Below are positions 1-8,399 of a stretch of 64,000 nt of DNA, in pieces. The notes beneath the pieces were generated by a model. It did not search any database and was not told where the DNA came from. It saw only the letters and a list, made by a program, of their open reading frames with translations. Numbering within the stretch: position 1 is the stretch's first letter; the number at the start of each line of letters is the position of its first letter. Location of the stretch: the NCBI GenBank assembly GCA_016720835.1, contig JADKJW010000031.1:62001-126000 (forward strand). Reading direction: 5' to 3'. The stretch comes from Ignavibacteria bacterium (GTDB taxonomy: Bacteria > Bacteroidota > Ignavibacteria > SZUA-365). Position numbers and translations under genes: made by a program.

Positions 1-3000
1 GCGGATTCCATCGACTACGCGCATCTCAGCGGGCAGATCACCTTCCCCGCGGGCCTGGATTCGATCGACCTGCCGATCGTCCCCGTACGGGACACCGTGG
101 TCGATGCGAATGAGATGATCATCATTTCCGTGAACAACGCCTGCTTCTGCGGCGCGACGGAGGACACGCTCTTCATCCGCGAGGCGCCGCCGTTGCAGCT
201 CACCATGCCGCGTGATTCCACCTTCTGCCCCGGCGGGAGCGTCACCTTTCGCGCGCGCTCCATGGGCGGTTCCGGACAGCTCGCATGGAAATGGTCCGCG
301 GGCAAGGCGGGCGACTCCGTGCTTGTCGCGTCCCCGTCCAGGACCACGGTGTACACGCTGACGCTTACCGACGTCCGCACGGGCTGTGTGCTGCGCGATT
401 CGCTGCGTCTCACAGCGCTGAGTCCGCCGCCCGCCGATGCGGGGTCGGATCTCACCATCTGCCGGCGCAAGGGGGCCGTCATCGGCACGCCCAAACCCGT
501 GTGGCCGGACTCGCTGCGCTATGCATGGAAGCCTGCTGCGGGCCTGAGCGACAGCACCATCCCGCAGCCCTTCGCGAATCCCACGCGCACCACCATCTAT
601 CAGCTCACCGTCTCAGGCAGCGCGGGCTGCGTGAGCACGGACCTCGTCACGGTGCGTGCGTCCAACCTCTCGGTTGGCATGTCCTCGCTCAAGACGGTGT
701 GTGCGGGCGGAACTGTGCAGATCGGCGGCAATGCCGCAGGCGGTGTGGAGCCGTATAGATTCCTTTGGGAGCCCGCGAGCAGCCTCGATTCCATCACGGT
801 GTCCGCGCCCCGCGCCTCGCCGCTGCAGACGACGCGCTACCGCCTCACCGTGCGCGACGCGCTGGGCTGTGTTGCCGTCGATTCCGTGCTCGTGTACGTG
901 CTGCCGTCGCCGAAACCGAAGATCGCGCCGCAGGGTCCCGTCCGCATATGCGAGGGGCAGGCCGTGACGCTGCGCGCCCCCGCCGGATATGCGTCGTACC
1001 GATGGAACACGATGGAGACGACGCCCTCCATCACGGCCAATGCGAGCTTCAATTATGCGGTCACCGTCACGGATTCCAACGGCTGCACGGGGAGCGACAC
1101 CATGCGCGTCACGGTGCTGCCGCGACCGCAGCCGCTGGTGCTGCCTGGCGGTCCGCTGTCCTTTTGCGATGGCGACAGCGTGCAGTTGCGCGCGAGTCTG
1201 GGCGGCGTCACCTATCGATGGACCACGGGCGCAAGCACTCGTGCCATCATGGTGCGCGTGGCAGGCCGCTACGGCGTCACCGTTACCGACTCCAACGGCT
1301 GCTGGGGCACGTCGCCTCCCGTCGACATCGTTGTGCATCGCAGGCCGCAGCCCGTCATTGCGGGTCCGGCCGTCGTGTGCACGGGATCCGCGGCCGTGTA
1401 CGACGCGGGCACGGACGCCGACAGCTTCGCGTGGAATGCCGAACGCGGAGCCATCATCGGCGGCGCGGGCACGAGGAACATCACCGTGCGCTGGGACAGC
1501 GCCGGAGCGGGACGCCTGACACTGCTGGCCGTGGATACCGCGAGCGGCTGCGCAGGCGCGGCGCAGTTTCCCGTGGGCATCGGCTCGAGCTTCGCCTTCA
1601 GTATCACCACGCCGCGCGGGTTGCGCGCTTGCGAAGGCGATACGCTTTTGCTCGAAGCTCCTCCGGGGCTTCATGACTGGCGCTGGTCCACCGGTGCCAC
1701 GACGCGCAGCCTCGCCGTGACGGCAACGGGGAGTTACTCGATTGCCGCGACGGACTCCGCGGGTTGTCCCGGGGTTTCCGATACCATTGCGGTGACCTTC
1801 GTCGCCGCGCCGCAGCCAGTCGTCGCCGGTCCGGCGCGCATGTGTCTGGGCGCGAACGGGAGCTATGCTGTGGCAACGCTGCCCGGCGCTGGGACGGACT
1901 GGGCTGTCGAAGGCGGAAGCATCATCACAGGAGGCGGCACTTCCCGCATCGACGTGCACTGGGACGCGGCGGGCGCAGGACGCGTGCGCGCGCGGCAGAC
2001 ACTGGACACTCTCGGCTGCAGCGGGGAGGATTCGCTGGACGTTGACGTCATTCCAGCGCCGCAACCGTCAATATCCGTTGATGGTTCGCTCACGCCCTGC
2101 GAGGGCGACAGCACCGTGCTCTCCGTGCCGCCGATGGCGAGGTATGCGTGGTCCAACGGCGGCGCCGCGCAGCGCATCGTCGTGCGCGCGGCGGGGAGAT
2201 ACTTCTGCGCGGTGGTGGATTCGAACGGCTGTCCGGGAAATTCAGACAGTGTGGATGTGGTGTTTCTTCCGAGGTCCGTCACGCGCATCGCGCCGATGGG
2301 TCCGACGGCCTTCTGCGAGGGTGACAGTGTGCTGCTGGACGCCGGCGACTTCGCGTCCTACCGCTGGAGCACAGGCGACAGCATGCGCACGTTGCGGGTG
2401 ACGCGGGGAGGCGCGTACAGGGTGGAAGTGCGCGGCGCGGGGGCGTGCTTCGGCGCCTCCGACACCGTGCTCGTCACCGTGCACCCGAAGCCCACTGCGG
2501 CCATTGCGCGTATTGCCGACACGCTCGTCGCGTCACCGTCCGGCATGCGGTACCGCTGGTACCGCGACGGCGCGCCGTTGTCCGCGGACAGCAGCGAGCG
2601 ACTCGCCATCTCGGGCGACGGGGAATACGCGGTGCTCGTCACCACGGCGCAGGGGTGTTCCGCGCTGTCGAGCGTTCTGGCCGTGCATCGCGGTAGGCTG
2701 GACGCGGCGCTGTCGGTGGATTGTCCGGGAGGCCTGGAAGTATCGCCCGGCGAGGTGTTCACGCTGCCGCTGCGCATGACGCTGCCCGATGCGTTCGCGG
2801 GCAGCGGCATCAGCGCTGTGGAAGTGACACTACGCTACCGGGCGGGAGTGTTTGCGCCGCTCGGCGCTGAGTGCGTTGCACAGCGCGAGGAAGGCGGCGA
2901 GCAGTTCTGCACCGTGCGCATGGATCTCGCGACCGTCGCCGGAGGAACGGTGCGCATTTCGCTTCCCATGCTCGCGATGCTGGGCGACACCGCGTGCAGC

Positions 3001-3384
3001 GCGCTGCGCGTGGATGCCGTGCGCTGGATCGGCGGCGCGCTGCCCCTCACCGTGGAAGGCGAGGGCTGTGCAGTGTGTCTGAAGATCTGCCGAGAGGGAG
3101 GCGAGCGTCTCTTCGATGCGCGGGCGCGGTTGTCGCTTTCAGCGCAACCGAATCCCTTCAATGCCTCGACGGTGATTCGATACACGGTGATCGAAGCCGC
3201 GCGTACGGAGCTTTTCCTCGCAGATGCGCTCGGGCGACGCGTCGCCGTGCTGGCGGACGAGATCATGCAGCCGGGCGAGAGGCGCATCGGCTACGACGCC
3301 TCGGCGCTCTCCTCCGGCGTGTACCTTCTTGTGCTGCGCACGCCGGGAACTGCGGCGGCGCTGCGGCTGCTGGTGATCAAGTGA
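1..3384 (+). CDS. Large Cys-rich PKD/Ig-repeat surface protein with T9SS sorting domain (5' partial)
   Basis: The frame is open from the first base, so the N-terminus lies outside the window; about 1127 residues are visible. The first 60 residues look like the end of a Calx-beta/gliding-motility-type beta domain. About ten repeats of 80-90 residues follow. Each opens with a Cys and an acidic-Gly turn, has a YxW core and a 'TDSNGC' type closing Cys, and ends in a Pro-rich linker, like the SprB/PKD-like modules of Bacteroidota adhesins. The last 80 residues are a T9SS type A sorting domain (QPNPFNAST, then GVYLLVL near the end). The family role is a secreted or surface-anchored adhesin or matrix protein; the ligand is unknown. 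Export machinery is not in the window. Confidence 0.85.
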   Translation, partial: ADSIDYAHLSGQITFPAGLDSIDLPIVPVRDTVVDANEMIIISVNNACFCGATEDTLFIREAPPLQLTMPRDSTFCPGGSVTFRARSMGGSGQLAWKWSAGKAGDSVLVASPSRTTVYTLTLTDVRTGCVLRDSLRLTALSPPPADAGSDLTICRRKGAVIGTPKPVWPDSLRYAWKPAAGLSDSTIPQPFANPTRTTIYQLTVSGSAGCVSTDLVTVRASNLSVGMSSLKTVCAGGTVQIGGNAAGGVEPYRFLWEPASSLDSITVSAPRASPLQTTRYRLTVRDALGCVAVDSVLVYVLPSPKPKIAPQGPVRICEGQAVTLRAPAGYASYRWNTMETTPSITANASFNYAVTVTDSNGCTGSDTMRVTVLPRPQPLVLPGGPLSFCDGDSVQLRASLGGVTYRWTTGASTRAIMVRVAGRYGVTVTDSNGCWGTSPPVDIVVHRRPQPVIAGPAVVCTGSAAVYDAGTDADSFAWNAERGAIIGGAGTRNITVRWDSAGAGRLTLLAVDTASGCAGAAQFPVGIGSSFAFSITTPRGLRACEGDTLLLEAPPGLHDWRWSTGATTRSLAVTATGSYSIAATDSAGCPGVSDTIAVTFVAAPQPVVAGPARMCLGANGSYAVATLPGAGTDWAVEGGSIITGGGTSRIDVHWDAAGAGRVRARQTLDTLGCSGEDSLDVDVIPAPQPSISVDGSLTPCEGDSTVLSVPPMARYAWSNGGAAQRIVVRAAGRYFCAVVDSNGCPGNSDSVDVVFLPRSVTRIAPMGPTAFCEGDSVLLDAGDFASYRWSTGDSMRTLRVTRGGAYRVEVRGAGACFGASDTVLVTVHPKPTAAIARIADTLVASPSGMRYRWYRDGAPLSADSSERLAISGDGEYAVLVTTAQGCSALSSVLAVHRGRLDAALSVDCPGGLEVSPGEVFTLPLRMTLPDAFAGSGISAVEVTLRYRAGVFAPLGAECVAQREEGGEQFCTVRMDLATVAGGTVRISLPMLAMLGDTACSALRVDAVRWIGGALPLTVEGEGCAVCLKICREGGERLFDARARLSLSAQPNPFNASTVIRYTVIEAARTELFLADALGRRVAVLADEIMQPGERRIGYDASALSSGVYLLVLRTPGTAAALRLLVIK

Positions 3385-3434
3385 AGTGTGCGGTGGTCAT
3401 TCGAATTTTCATACCAGTGATCAGGAGTGCTAAC

Positions 3435-4730
3435 ATGTTCGTACGGCAGGCGAAGTTCGGACACGCGGATGTGCGGATAAGGTCGCTCCTTCCCGCGGTG
3501 GTGTTGTTCATTGTTTCGTCGTCGCTTCTGTCCGCGCAAGGAGTCGCGTCCCGTGCAGCCCGCTTGGCGGAGATCGAGCACGCGATGCTCGACACGAGTT
3601 TCTTCAGTCTTATCTCGAAGTACGTGGCCGATTACCCGGAGCCCGCAGAAGTCGGTATCGACAAACGTGTTCGGGAGATATACGTCATCGTGAACATCAG
3701 GACCCTCATCGCGAACAATAATGCCGCCGAGGCCATTCGCATCAACGAAGCCCTTCCGGAAAAGCCGGACGAATACCTGATCAATATCACGATGGGGCTC
3801 GCGTGGCAGGGCGTGGAGACACAGCGCATGTTCGGCTACGCTGACTCGCTCCTTACGAGGTCGCGGGATACGGCATGGGAGAGGAACAGCGCGCGGTACG
3901 TGGACAGGGGGGCATTGCGATTCTATACGCGGAGGGCGGAAGTGACGGGCCTCAATTGCCGGGGAAAGGGCCTCACGACGCTGGGCCGCCATGCGGAGGC
4001 GCTCGCAGCGTACAGGGAGGCCTTTGATAAAAGCGACAGCTCCGAAACCTGGCTCAACGAGAACCTCCTGCGCTCCTACCTGGCAAACGGATACTGGGAC
4101 GAGGCATTGGATTTCGGCGTGGCGTGCATACGCAATGAGGTCGCAGGCGATTCGATCGCACCGTTGCTCCGCGCCGAGATCCGGAAGCGAAACGGCAGTG
4201 AGGAGGCCTTCGACGCTCTTCTCAAAGCGACGATCGAGGACGCTGCGAAGAAGACGGACGAGGCGCTCGAACGCGGCCGCCTGAACCTGCCGCTCAAACC
4301 CTGCGGCCTCACCACGCTGGACGGGGAGTCGGTCGATTTGAAGTCCCATGCAGGCAAGGTGGTGATCCTGGATTTCTGGGCCACGTGGTGCGGACCCTGC
4401 AAGACGGCAATGCCGCTGTTCCAGAAATTTTACGAAAGCGCGCGCAACGATCCCCGCATCGAAGTGATATCGGTGAACGTGTGGGAGCAGGGCACACGAA
4501 ACGCGCGCATCGAGAGGGTGCGGAAGTTCATTGCCGAACTCAAGTACAGCTTTCCCGTCCTCCTCGGAGATGAATGCAGCGAATCCTTCAAGCTCAAGGG
4601 CGTTCCAACCATGGTGATCATCGACCGGAAAGGAACCATCCAGTACAGCGAAGTGGGCGAGCCGCTCACCGGCCCCGCGCTCGAGCGGCTCAACAGAATG
4701 ATTGCATTGCTGCTGAAGGATCAGGAATGA
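3435..4730 (+). CDS. Exported thioredoxin-fold (TlpA/redoxin-like) protein
   Basis: The ATG at 3435 follows a GGAG ribosome site and gives 431 residues with an N-terminal signal peptide ending near SLLSAQG. Residues about 35-280 are a helical region without a recognised domain. Residues about 285-425 form a thioredoxin/AhpC-TSA domain with the redox motif WCGPC (Cys319 and Cys322) and the cis-Pro region GVPTMV. TlpA/ResA-like proteins with such N-terminal extensions are envelope disulfide reductases in Bacteroidota. The partner here is unknown. Its ribosome site resembles that of the gene at 6024, which also lies beyond a shared repeat. Confidence 0.85.
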   Translation: MFVRQAKFGHADVRIRSLLPAVVLFIVSSSLLSAQGVASRAARLAEIEHAMLDTSFFSLISKYVADYPEPAEVGIDKRVREIYVIVNIRTLIANNNAAEAIRINEALPEKPDEYLINITMGLAWQGVETQRMFGYADSLLTRSRDTAWERNSARYVDRGALRFYTRRAEVTGLNCRGKGLTTLGRHAEALAAYREAFDKSDSSETWLNENLLRSYLANGYWDEALDFGVACIRNEVAGDSIAPLLRAEIRKRNGSEEAFDALLKATIEDAAKKTDEALERGRLNLPLKPCGLTTLDGESVDLKSHAGKVVILDFWATWCGPCKTAMPLFQKFYESARNDPRIEVISVNVWEQGTRNARIERVRKFIAELKYSFPVLLGDECSESFKLKGVPTMVIIDRKGTIQYSEVGEPLTGPALERLNRMIALLLKDQE

Positions 4731-4735
4731 GAACG

Positions 4736-4864
4736 CGAGAGAATGGACTGTCCAGGATACTTCGAGTGAAGTGGATGTCGGATCGGATGGCTCTCCAAGC
4801 CGCATCACAACGCAAGAAGAACCTTCAAGAACGACGTGGCGTGTCGTATTGAGAGATGTGAAAT
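4736..4864. repeat. 129-bp direct repeat, left copy
   Basis: Matches 5829-5957 over 129 bases without a gap, with 11 mismatches by hand count. It starts inside the tail of the thioredoxin-gene intergenic space and ends before the DUF4386 stop. The pair brackets the only minus-strand gene among plus-strand neighbours. Confidence 0.9.
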
Positions 4865-4907
4865 AAACCGCCGTTCATTCCTTACGGCGTGGAGTGATGC
4901 TCGTCTG

Positions 4908-5636
4908 CTACCTCGGCGCAGCGGCCGATGGAACCGCGTCATGGTCAACCAGTCCGGCAATCCGGCCGCCAGTTGCGGTCAGGTACACACCGAGTGCCAG
5001 TTCCCAGATGAACTCCGGCGCCACGGCGACGGCGTACAGTGGATCGCCCTTGTCGAGTACACCGAAGAGGATGCCGACGCTGGCGGCGAAGAGGACCGGA
5101 CCTCCAACGAGCCCGAGCATCGCCAGACTCCGCGGAACCATCCCGGATCGGTACATCATCCACCCGAGCAGCATGCCGTTGCCGATCGGTACGACGAAGC
5201 CGGGCCCGAACTGGAAGCTCCAGTCCTTCACCGCCACGAGCGCCTCGGCGACAACGGGAAGTGCCGCGCCATCATTTCCCGTTGCGCGAAGCGACACGAC
5301 GCTGAGCACGCTGAGGATACCGATGCCGATAAAGGCGCTCTCGGTGATGCGGGCGGCGACGAAACCGAGCGTGCCGGCAGGGAAGCGGCGCCGCAGGAGC
5401 GGGTAGAGTACGACCGCGCTTCCGATGTTCGCCACGATCAGGATGAACTCGAGCAATGCGGCGAATCGGATCTGCGTGTCAGAGCCCGCCCCGGTCACAT
5501 AGTGCGCGTCGTTCAGCACGGGACCAAACAGCAGCAGCGCAGGTATCGACGTTGCGTAGGTGATCAGGAACAGCAATCCGACCCAGCGTCCGAGGAAGCG
5601 GGCTCGTACAGGTGTGAGCGGTATGTCGTGGTTCAT
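4908..5636 (-). CDS. DUF4386 family membrane protein
   Basis: 242 residues with about seven hydrophobic segments, starting MNHDIPLTP. The pattern of Arg-rich N-terminus, GLLFLITYATSIPALLLFG helix and later RITESAFIGIGILSV helix is characteristic of DUF4386, a family of uncharacterised integral membrane proteins common in Bacteroidota and Actinobacteria. It is transcribed against its neighbours and sits between two 129-bp direct repeats, which suggests insertion or duplication of a cassette. The function is not known. Confidence 0.85.
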   Translation of the reverse strand: MNHDIPLTPVRARFLGRWVGLLFLITYATSIPALLLFGPVLNDAHYVTGAGSDTQIRFAALLEFILIVANIGSAVVLYPLLRRRFPAGTLGFVAARITESAFIGIGILSVLSVVSLRATGNDGAALPVVAEALVAVKDWSFQFGPGFVVPIGNGMLLGWMMYRSGMVPRSLAMLGLVGGPVLFAASVGILFGVLDKGDPLYAVAVAPEFIWELALGVYLTATGGRIAGLVDHDAVPSAAAPR

Positions 5637-5828
5637 GGTTCGAACTCCGTTGTCTCGGCGTTTGAGTTCCCGTTTCCGTTTGTACCGTATTTGGGTCTAT
5701 GGAATTTTGAAGCGAATCTATCCAGAAGAGAAGGAAGAGTCAACCTGGTTTTCAGGAAAACGCCCCGACGACGGGCGTGTTGGGAAGGCGCGGCCGCAGC
5801 GCCCTGCTCACGTTCGATCTTGACCTGA

Positions 5829-5957
5829 CGAGAGAATGTACCGACCAGGATACTTCAAGTGACGTGGATGTCGGATCGGATGGCTCTCCAAACCGCATCA
5901 CAACGCAAGAGTGACCTTCAAGAACGACGTGGCGTGTCGTCTTGAAAGATGTGAAAT
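5829..5957. repeat. 129-bp direct repeat, right copy
   Basis: Second copy of 4736-4864, offset by exactly 1093 bases and without indels. Ends 66 bases before the next start codon. Confidence 0.9.
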
Positions 5958-6023
5958 GATGCGCAGTCCATGCCTTTCCCGACAGGATATTTCATCGTAA
6001 GTTCCGTCATCAGGAGCGCGCAC

Positions 6024-6311
6024 ATGGAAGAGCGGACAGCGGATTTCGGGGACGTGGAGAAGCCGCAAGAGCGCGGAGAGTATTACGCCGCGGGGGTGTT
6101 GCGCGTGCCGCTACTCCCGAAGGAGCCGACGCTGCGGCAGGCGCTGTACACGACTCTGAGTTCGGCGATCGCGATAAGCTGGGTGTCTCAAACCGACATC
6201 ACGACGAATTACACCTGGTTCGCGGGCATGGTCCTGCTTGGAATCGCGCAAAACGCGCATCCATGGTACAGAAAGCATGTAAAGAAGGACGCGGATGAAT
6301 ACGCTTCATGA
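6024..6311 (+). CDS. Small membrane protein, unknown
   Basis: An upstream in-frame ATG exists at 5970, but the ATG at 6024 (MEERTADFG) has a GGAG site 6 bases upstream and is preferred, giving 95 residues. One or two hydrophobic segments lie near residues 40-75 (TTLSSAIAISWV and WFAGMVLLGIAQ), followed by a basic tail. It overlaps the next gene by 17 bases, so the two are probably translated together. No family recognised. Confidence 0.6.
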   Translation: MEERTADFGDVEKPQERGEYYAAGVLRVPLLPKEPTLRQALYTTLSSAIAISWVSQTDITTNYTWFAGMVLLGIAQNAHPWYRKHVKKDADEYAS

Positions 6312-6624
6312 GGAACCCGCCGCGCAGGGGAGCGATGCGGAGGTTGCGGAGAGGAGCGTGATCATATCACCGGATGGAAACGAGGATCCGCGCGCGATGG
6401 ATGACGAGGGCTACTCGCTGGATATCGGATGGAAGGATCTCGTATTCATGTTCTTCGCGGTCATTGCTACGTTCAGCTTTTTTCAAACGACATTGAATCG
6501 CGACGGTTGGTGGTATCCCTACGGCACGTGGCCCTTGCTAGGCATGTTCCTCTACAGGCCGGTGAAGGACCTCACCGCGTGGGTCGTCAAGCGGGTGCGT
6601 GAGAAGAAGCCGAAATCTGTATGA
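6295..6624 (+). CDS. Small membrane protein, unknown
   Basis: 109 residues: an acidic N-terminus of about 45 residues, then a hydrophobic stretch (DLVFMFFAVIATFSFF), a second weaker one near the Trp/Tyr-rich WWYPYGTWPLLGMF, and a Lys/Arg-rich C-terminus. It starts within the end of the preceding gene, and a third small membrane protein follows 10 bases downstream. The three look like an operon of unknown role. Confidence 0.6.
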   Translation: MNTLHEEPAAQGSDAEVAERSVIISPDGNEDPRAMDDEGYSLDIGWKDLVFMFFAVIATFSFFQTTLNRDGWWYPYGTWPLLGMFLYRPVKDLTAWVVKRVREKKPKSV

Positions 6625-6634
6625 TAGAGGTGGA

Positions 6635-6937
6635 ATGAATGATTCGCGAAAGGCAATCGGAGATGGTGACTCCATGAACCGGCTGAAACGTCGCGTCTTC
6701 AACTCCGGGAAGATTGCATATCACCATCTGTCTGGGAATTATGGACAGAGGGTGTATTCGAATCACGTCGCCAGAATCTGGTACGATTTTACCGTGTTCA
6801 TCGCCCGGTCGAACAGACGCATTGTCCTGTTCTGGTTTGTGGTAATTACGTTCGGTCTGGCACTGAAAGTCGCCATGGATAATATGCAGGCGGGTATCAT
6901 CCGCAATCTCTTCGCTTGGGTTAAAACGTTTTTCTGA
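6635..6937 (+). CDS. Small single-span membrane protein, unknown
   Basis: ATG at 6635 (MNDSRKAIG) behind a GGTGG-type site gives 100 residues. The basic N-terminal half is followed by one strong transmembrane segment (IVLFWFVVITFGLAL) and an amphipathic tail. Third member of the small-protein operon that starts at 6024. No family recognised. Confidence 0.55.
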   Translation: MNDSRKAIGDGDSMNRLKRRVFNSGKIAYHHLSGNYGQRVYSNHVARIWYDFTVFIARSNRRIVLFWFVVITFGLALKVAMDNMQAGIIRNLFAWVKTFF

Positions 6938-6980
6938 TTACGGCAGCAATGCCGTCATTGAACGGAAGGACGGAGAGAAG

Positions 6981-7235
6981 AAGAATGCCGTCCGCGCGCG
7001 GCGGACTCGGCGGGGTGTGTGGCACGACGCTTTCCCATGGCTGACGCCATGGGTCGAAGAATGCCGTCCGCCTGCGGCGGACTCGGCGGGGTGTGTGGCA
7101 CGACGCTTTCCCATGGCTGACGCCATGGGTCGAAGAATGCCGTCCGCCTGCGGCGGACTCGGCGGGGTGTGTGGCACGACGCTTTCCCATGGCTGACGCC
7201 ATGGGTCGAAGAATGCCGTCCGCCTGCGGCGGACT
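6981..7235. repeat. 76-bp tandem repeat (3 full copies plus a 27-bp partial)
   Basis: Unit boundaries at 6981, 7057, 7133 and 7209 are exactly 76 bases apart, and the copies are almost identical. Each unit contains two palindromes: GTCCGCC-TGC-GGCGGAC (slightly altered in copy 1) and CCCATGG-CTGACG-CCATGGG. Transcribed, the array would fold into alternating hairpins. It lies between the small-membrane-protein operon and a convergent T9SS gene and has no spacer-like variable segments. Confidence 0.95.
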
Positions 7236-7285
7236 GAATCTACTGGCGGGGCACCGGCCCCACCCTCGGCCAGGGAAATTCTCCC

Positions 7286-7320
7286 TCTCACTACTCCCCA
7301 CTCCCACCTCCCAACTTTTT
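7286..7320. repeat. Short heptamer-like purine/pyrimidine repeat
   Basis: On the minus strand this reads as degenerate GGGAGTG/GGGAGGT heptamers directly after the stop of the convergent gene. Related to the heptamer arrays at 23158, 27797, 49918 and 54652. Confidence 0.45.
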
Positions 7321-7326
7321 CCCCAA

Positions 7327-8118
7327 TCACCGCGCAACGAGCATCTTTCTGGTCACGTTGACAGTTGCTCCATTCGAAAGCGTTCTCGTCAATCTGCTGA
7401 AGTAGATTCCGGCGGGGAGCGCTGTCGCGTCGAAGCGTGTGGCGTGAATGCCAGCGTCCTGCCAGGATGAATTCGTCAGCACTGCCACCTCGCGGCCTGT
7501 CAGGTCGTACACCGCGAGGTGGACGGTGCCGCCCATTGCGAGCGTGTAGGCGACCGTTGTGATGTTCTGTATAGGATCGGGATAATTCGGGAGCAGGGCC
7601 GCGTTCTGCGAAGAGGGAGCCGGCGGAGATTGCGCCTCCGTCGTCGCAGTGACCACGCGCACCGTCTTATTTGGAGCGAAATTGAATTGCGATTTTCCGA
7701 CCATCCCTGTGGCATACACCGTCATCGTTTGTGCCGAGGCGGGTGCGACGATTTTGAAGTTGTAGGTGTACGCACCGTTCGCCATCGGCTTCGTGCCGTT
7801 CGTGATCAATTCGCCGCTCGAGAGCTTCATGTTGGCATCGGTGGTTTTCAACGATCCGGTGGACACGGCAACATCGACGCATACCGACCCGCTGCCGCCG
7901 CTGATGGTCACGTGAAAGGTGCCCTCCTGACCGGCGACAACCGTGTCAGGACCGGTGATCGCGACCGTCACGGCCGTGCTCTTGCTGGCATGGCAGCCGC
8001 CGCAGCCCGTCGTGGAGGATTTCAGGGTTCTTCCTGTGTAGTTCGAATGGGCCGTCGCCTGTTGCAGACCCGCCAGCACGGCTGCCGCGATGAGGAGTAT
8101 TCCAAAAAGTCGTTGCAT
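7327..8118 (-). CDS. Choice-of-anchor V domain T9SS protein with a CxxCH motif
   Basis: 263 residues: signal peptide to about residue 23, then Cys39-Gly-Gly-Cys42-His43, a haem-c-type CxxCH motif. A beta-rich domain with Gly-rich loops follows to about residue 165, then a Pro/Ser linker and a T9SS sorting domain (PNYPDPIQNITTVAY, GIYFSRLTR, then MLVAR at the end). This arrangement fits 'choice-of-anchor V' proteins of Bacteroidota. Whether haem is attached is not shown. Probably secreted to the cell surface by T9SS. Confidence 0.8.
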   Translation of the reverse strand: MQRLFGILLIAAAVLAGLQQATAHSNYTGRTLKSSTTGCGGCHASKSTAVTVAITGPDTVVAGQEGTFHVTISGGSGSVCVDVAVSTGSLKTTDANMKLSSGELITNGTKPMANGAYTYNFKIVAPASAQTMTVYATGMVGKSQFNFAPNKTVRVVTATTEAQSPPAPSSQNAALLPNYPDPIQNITTVAYTLAMGGTVHLAVYDLTGREVAVLTNSSWQDAGIHATRFDATALPAGIYFSRLTRTLSNGATVNVTRKMLVAR

Positions 8119-8202
8119 GTCATTTTCTCATGTGGTAACGGCAGTTGTTTGAGATCGGATGCGCTTGATGCATGGTCACGCGTCCCTGTCCAGTACCAAT
8201 GA

Positions 8203-8352
8203 CAATGGCAACGTGAAAAAGGATACAGCAAATCTGGAATCCTTCGAGCCATCGATGCGCTCAACACGGAGTATTTTCTTGTCGCCCCGGTGAAGAAGCC
8301 GACGACGTTCGACACCGTGCTCGCTGCCATGCATGCAGCCGTCATCCGCTGA
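8203..8352 (+). pseudogene. Possible C-terminal remnant of a response-regulator receiver domain
   Basis: About 49 codons are open from 8203 to the TGA at 8350 and have no start codon. They contain EYFLVAPVKKPTTFDTVLAA, which resembles the last strand and helix of single-domain response regulators (the K-P turn followed by F-D and a hydrophobic helix). It occupies an otherwise empty 281-base gap between two minus-strand genes. Resemblance only; the rest of a receiver domain is not visible upstream. Confidence 0.3.
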
Positions 8353-8399
8353 ATCCGCCGTGTCGGCGGGGCGGGAGCGCCTTCACGGCGTGGCCCGCC

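Noticed and set aside
4736..5957. att sites of an integrated element
   Set aside because: No integrase or tRNA nearby, and the repeats are about 91% identical and 129 bp, unlike typical att cores.
6981..7235. CRISPR array
   Set aside because: The 76-bp units are contiguous and identical, with no variable spacers and no cas genes.
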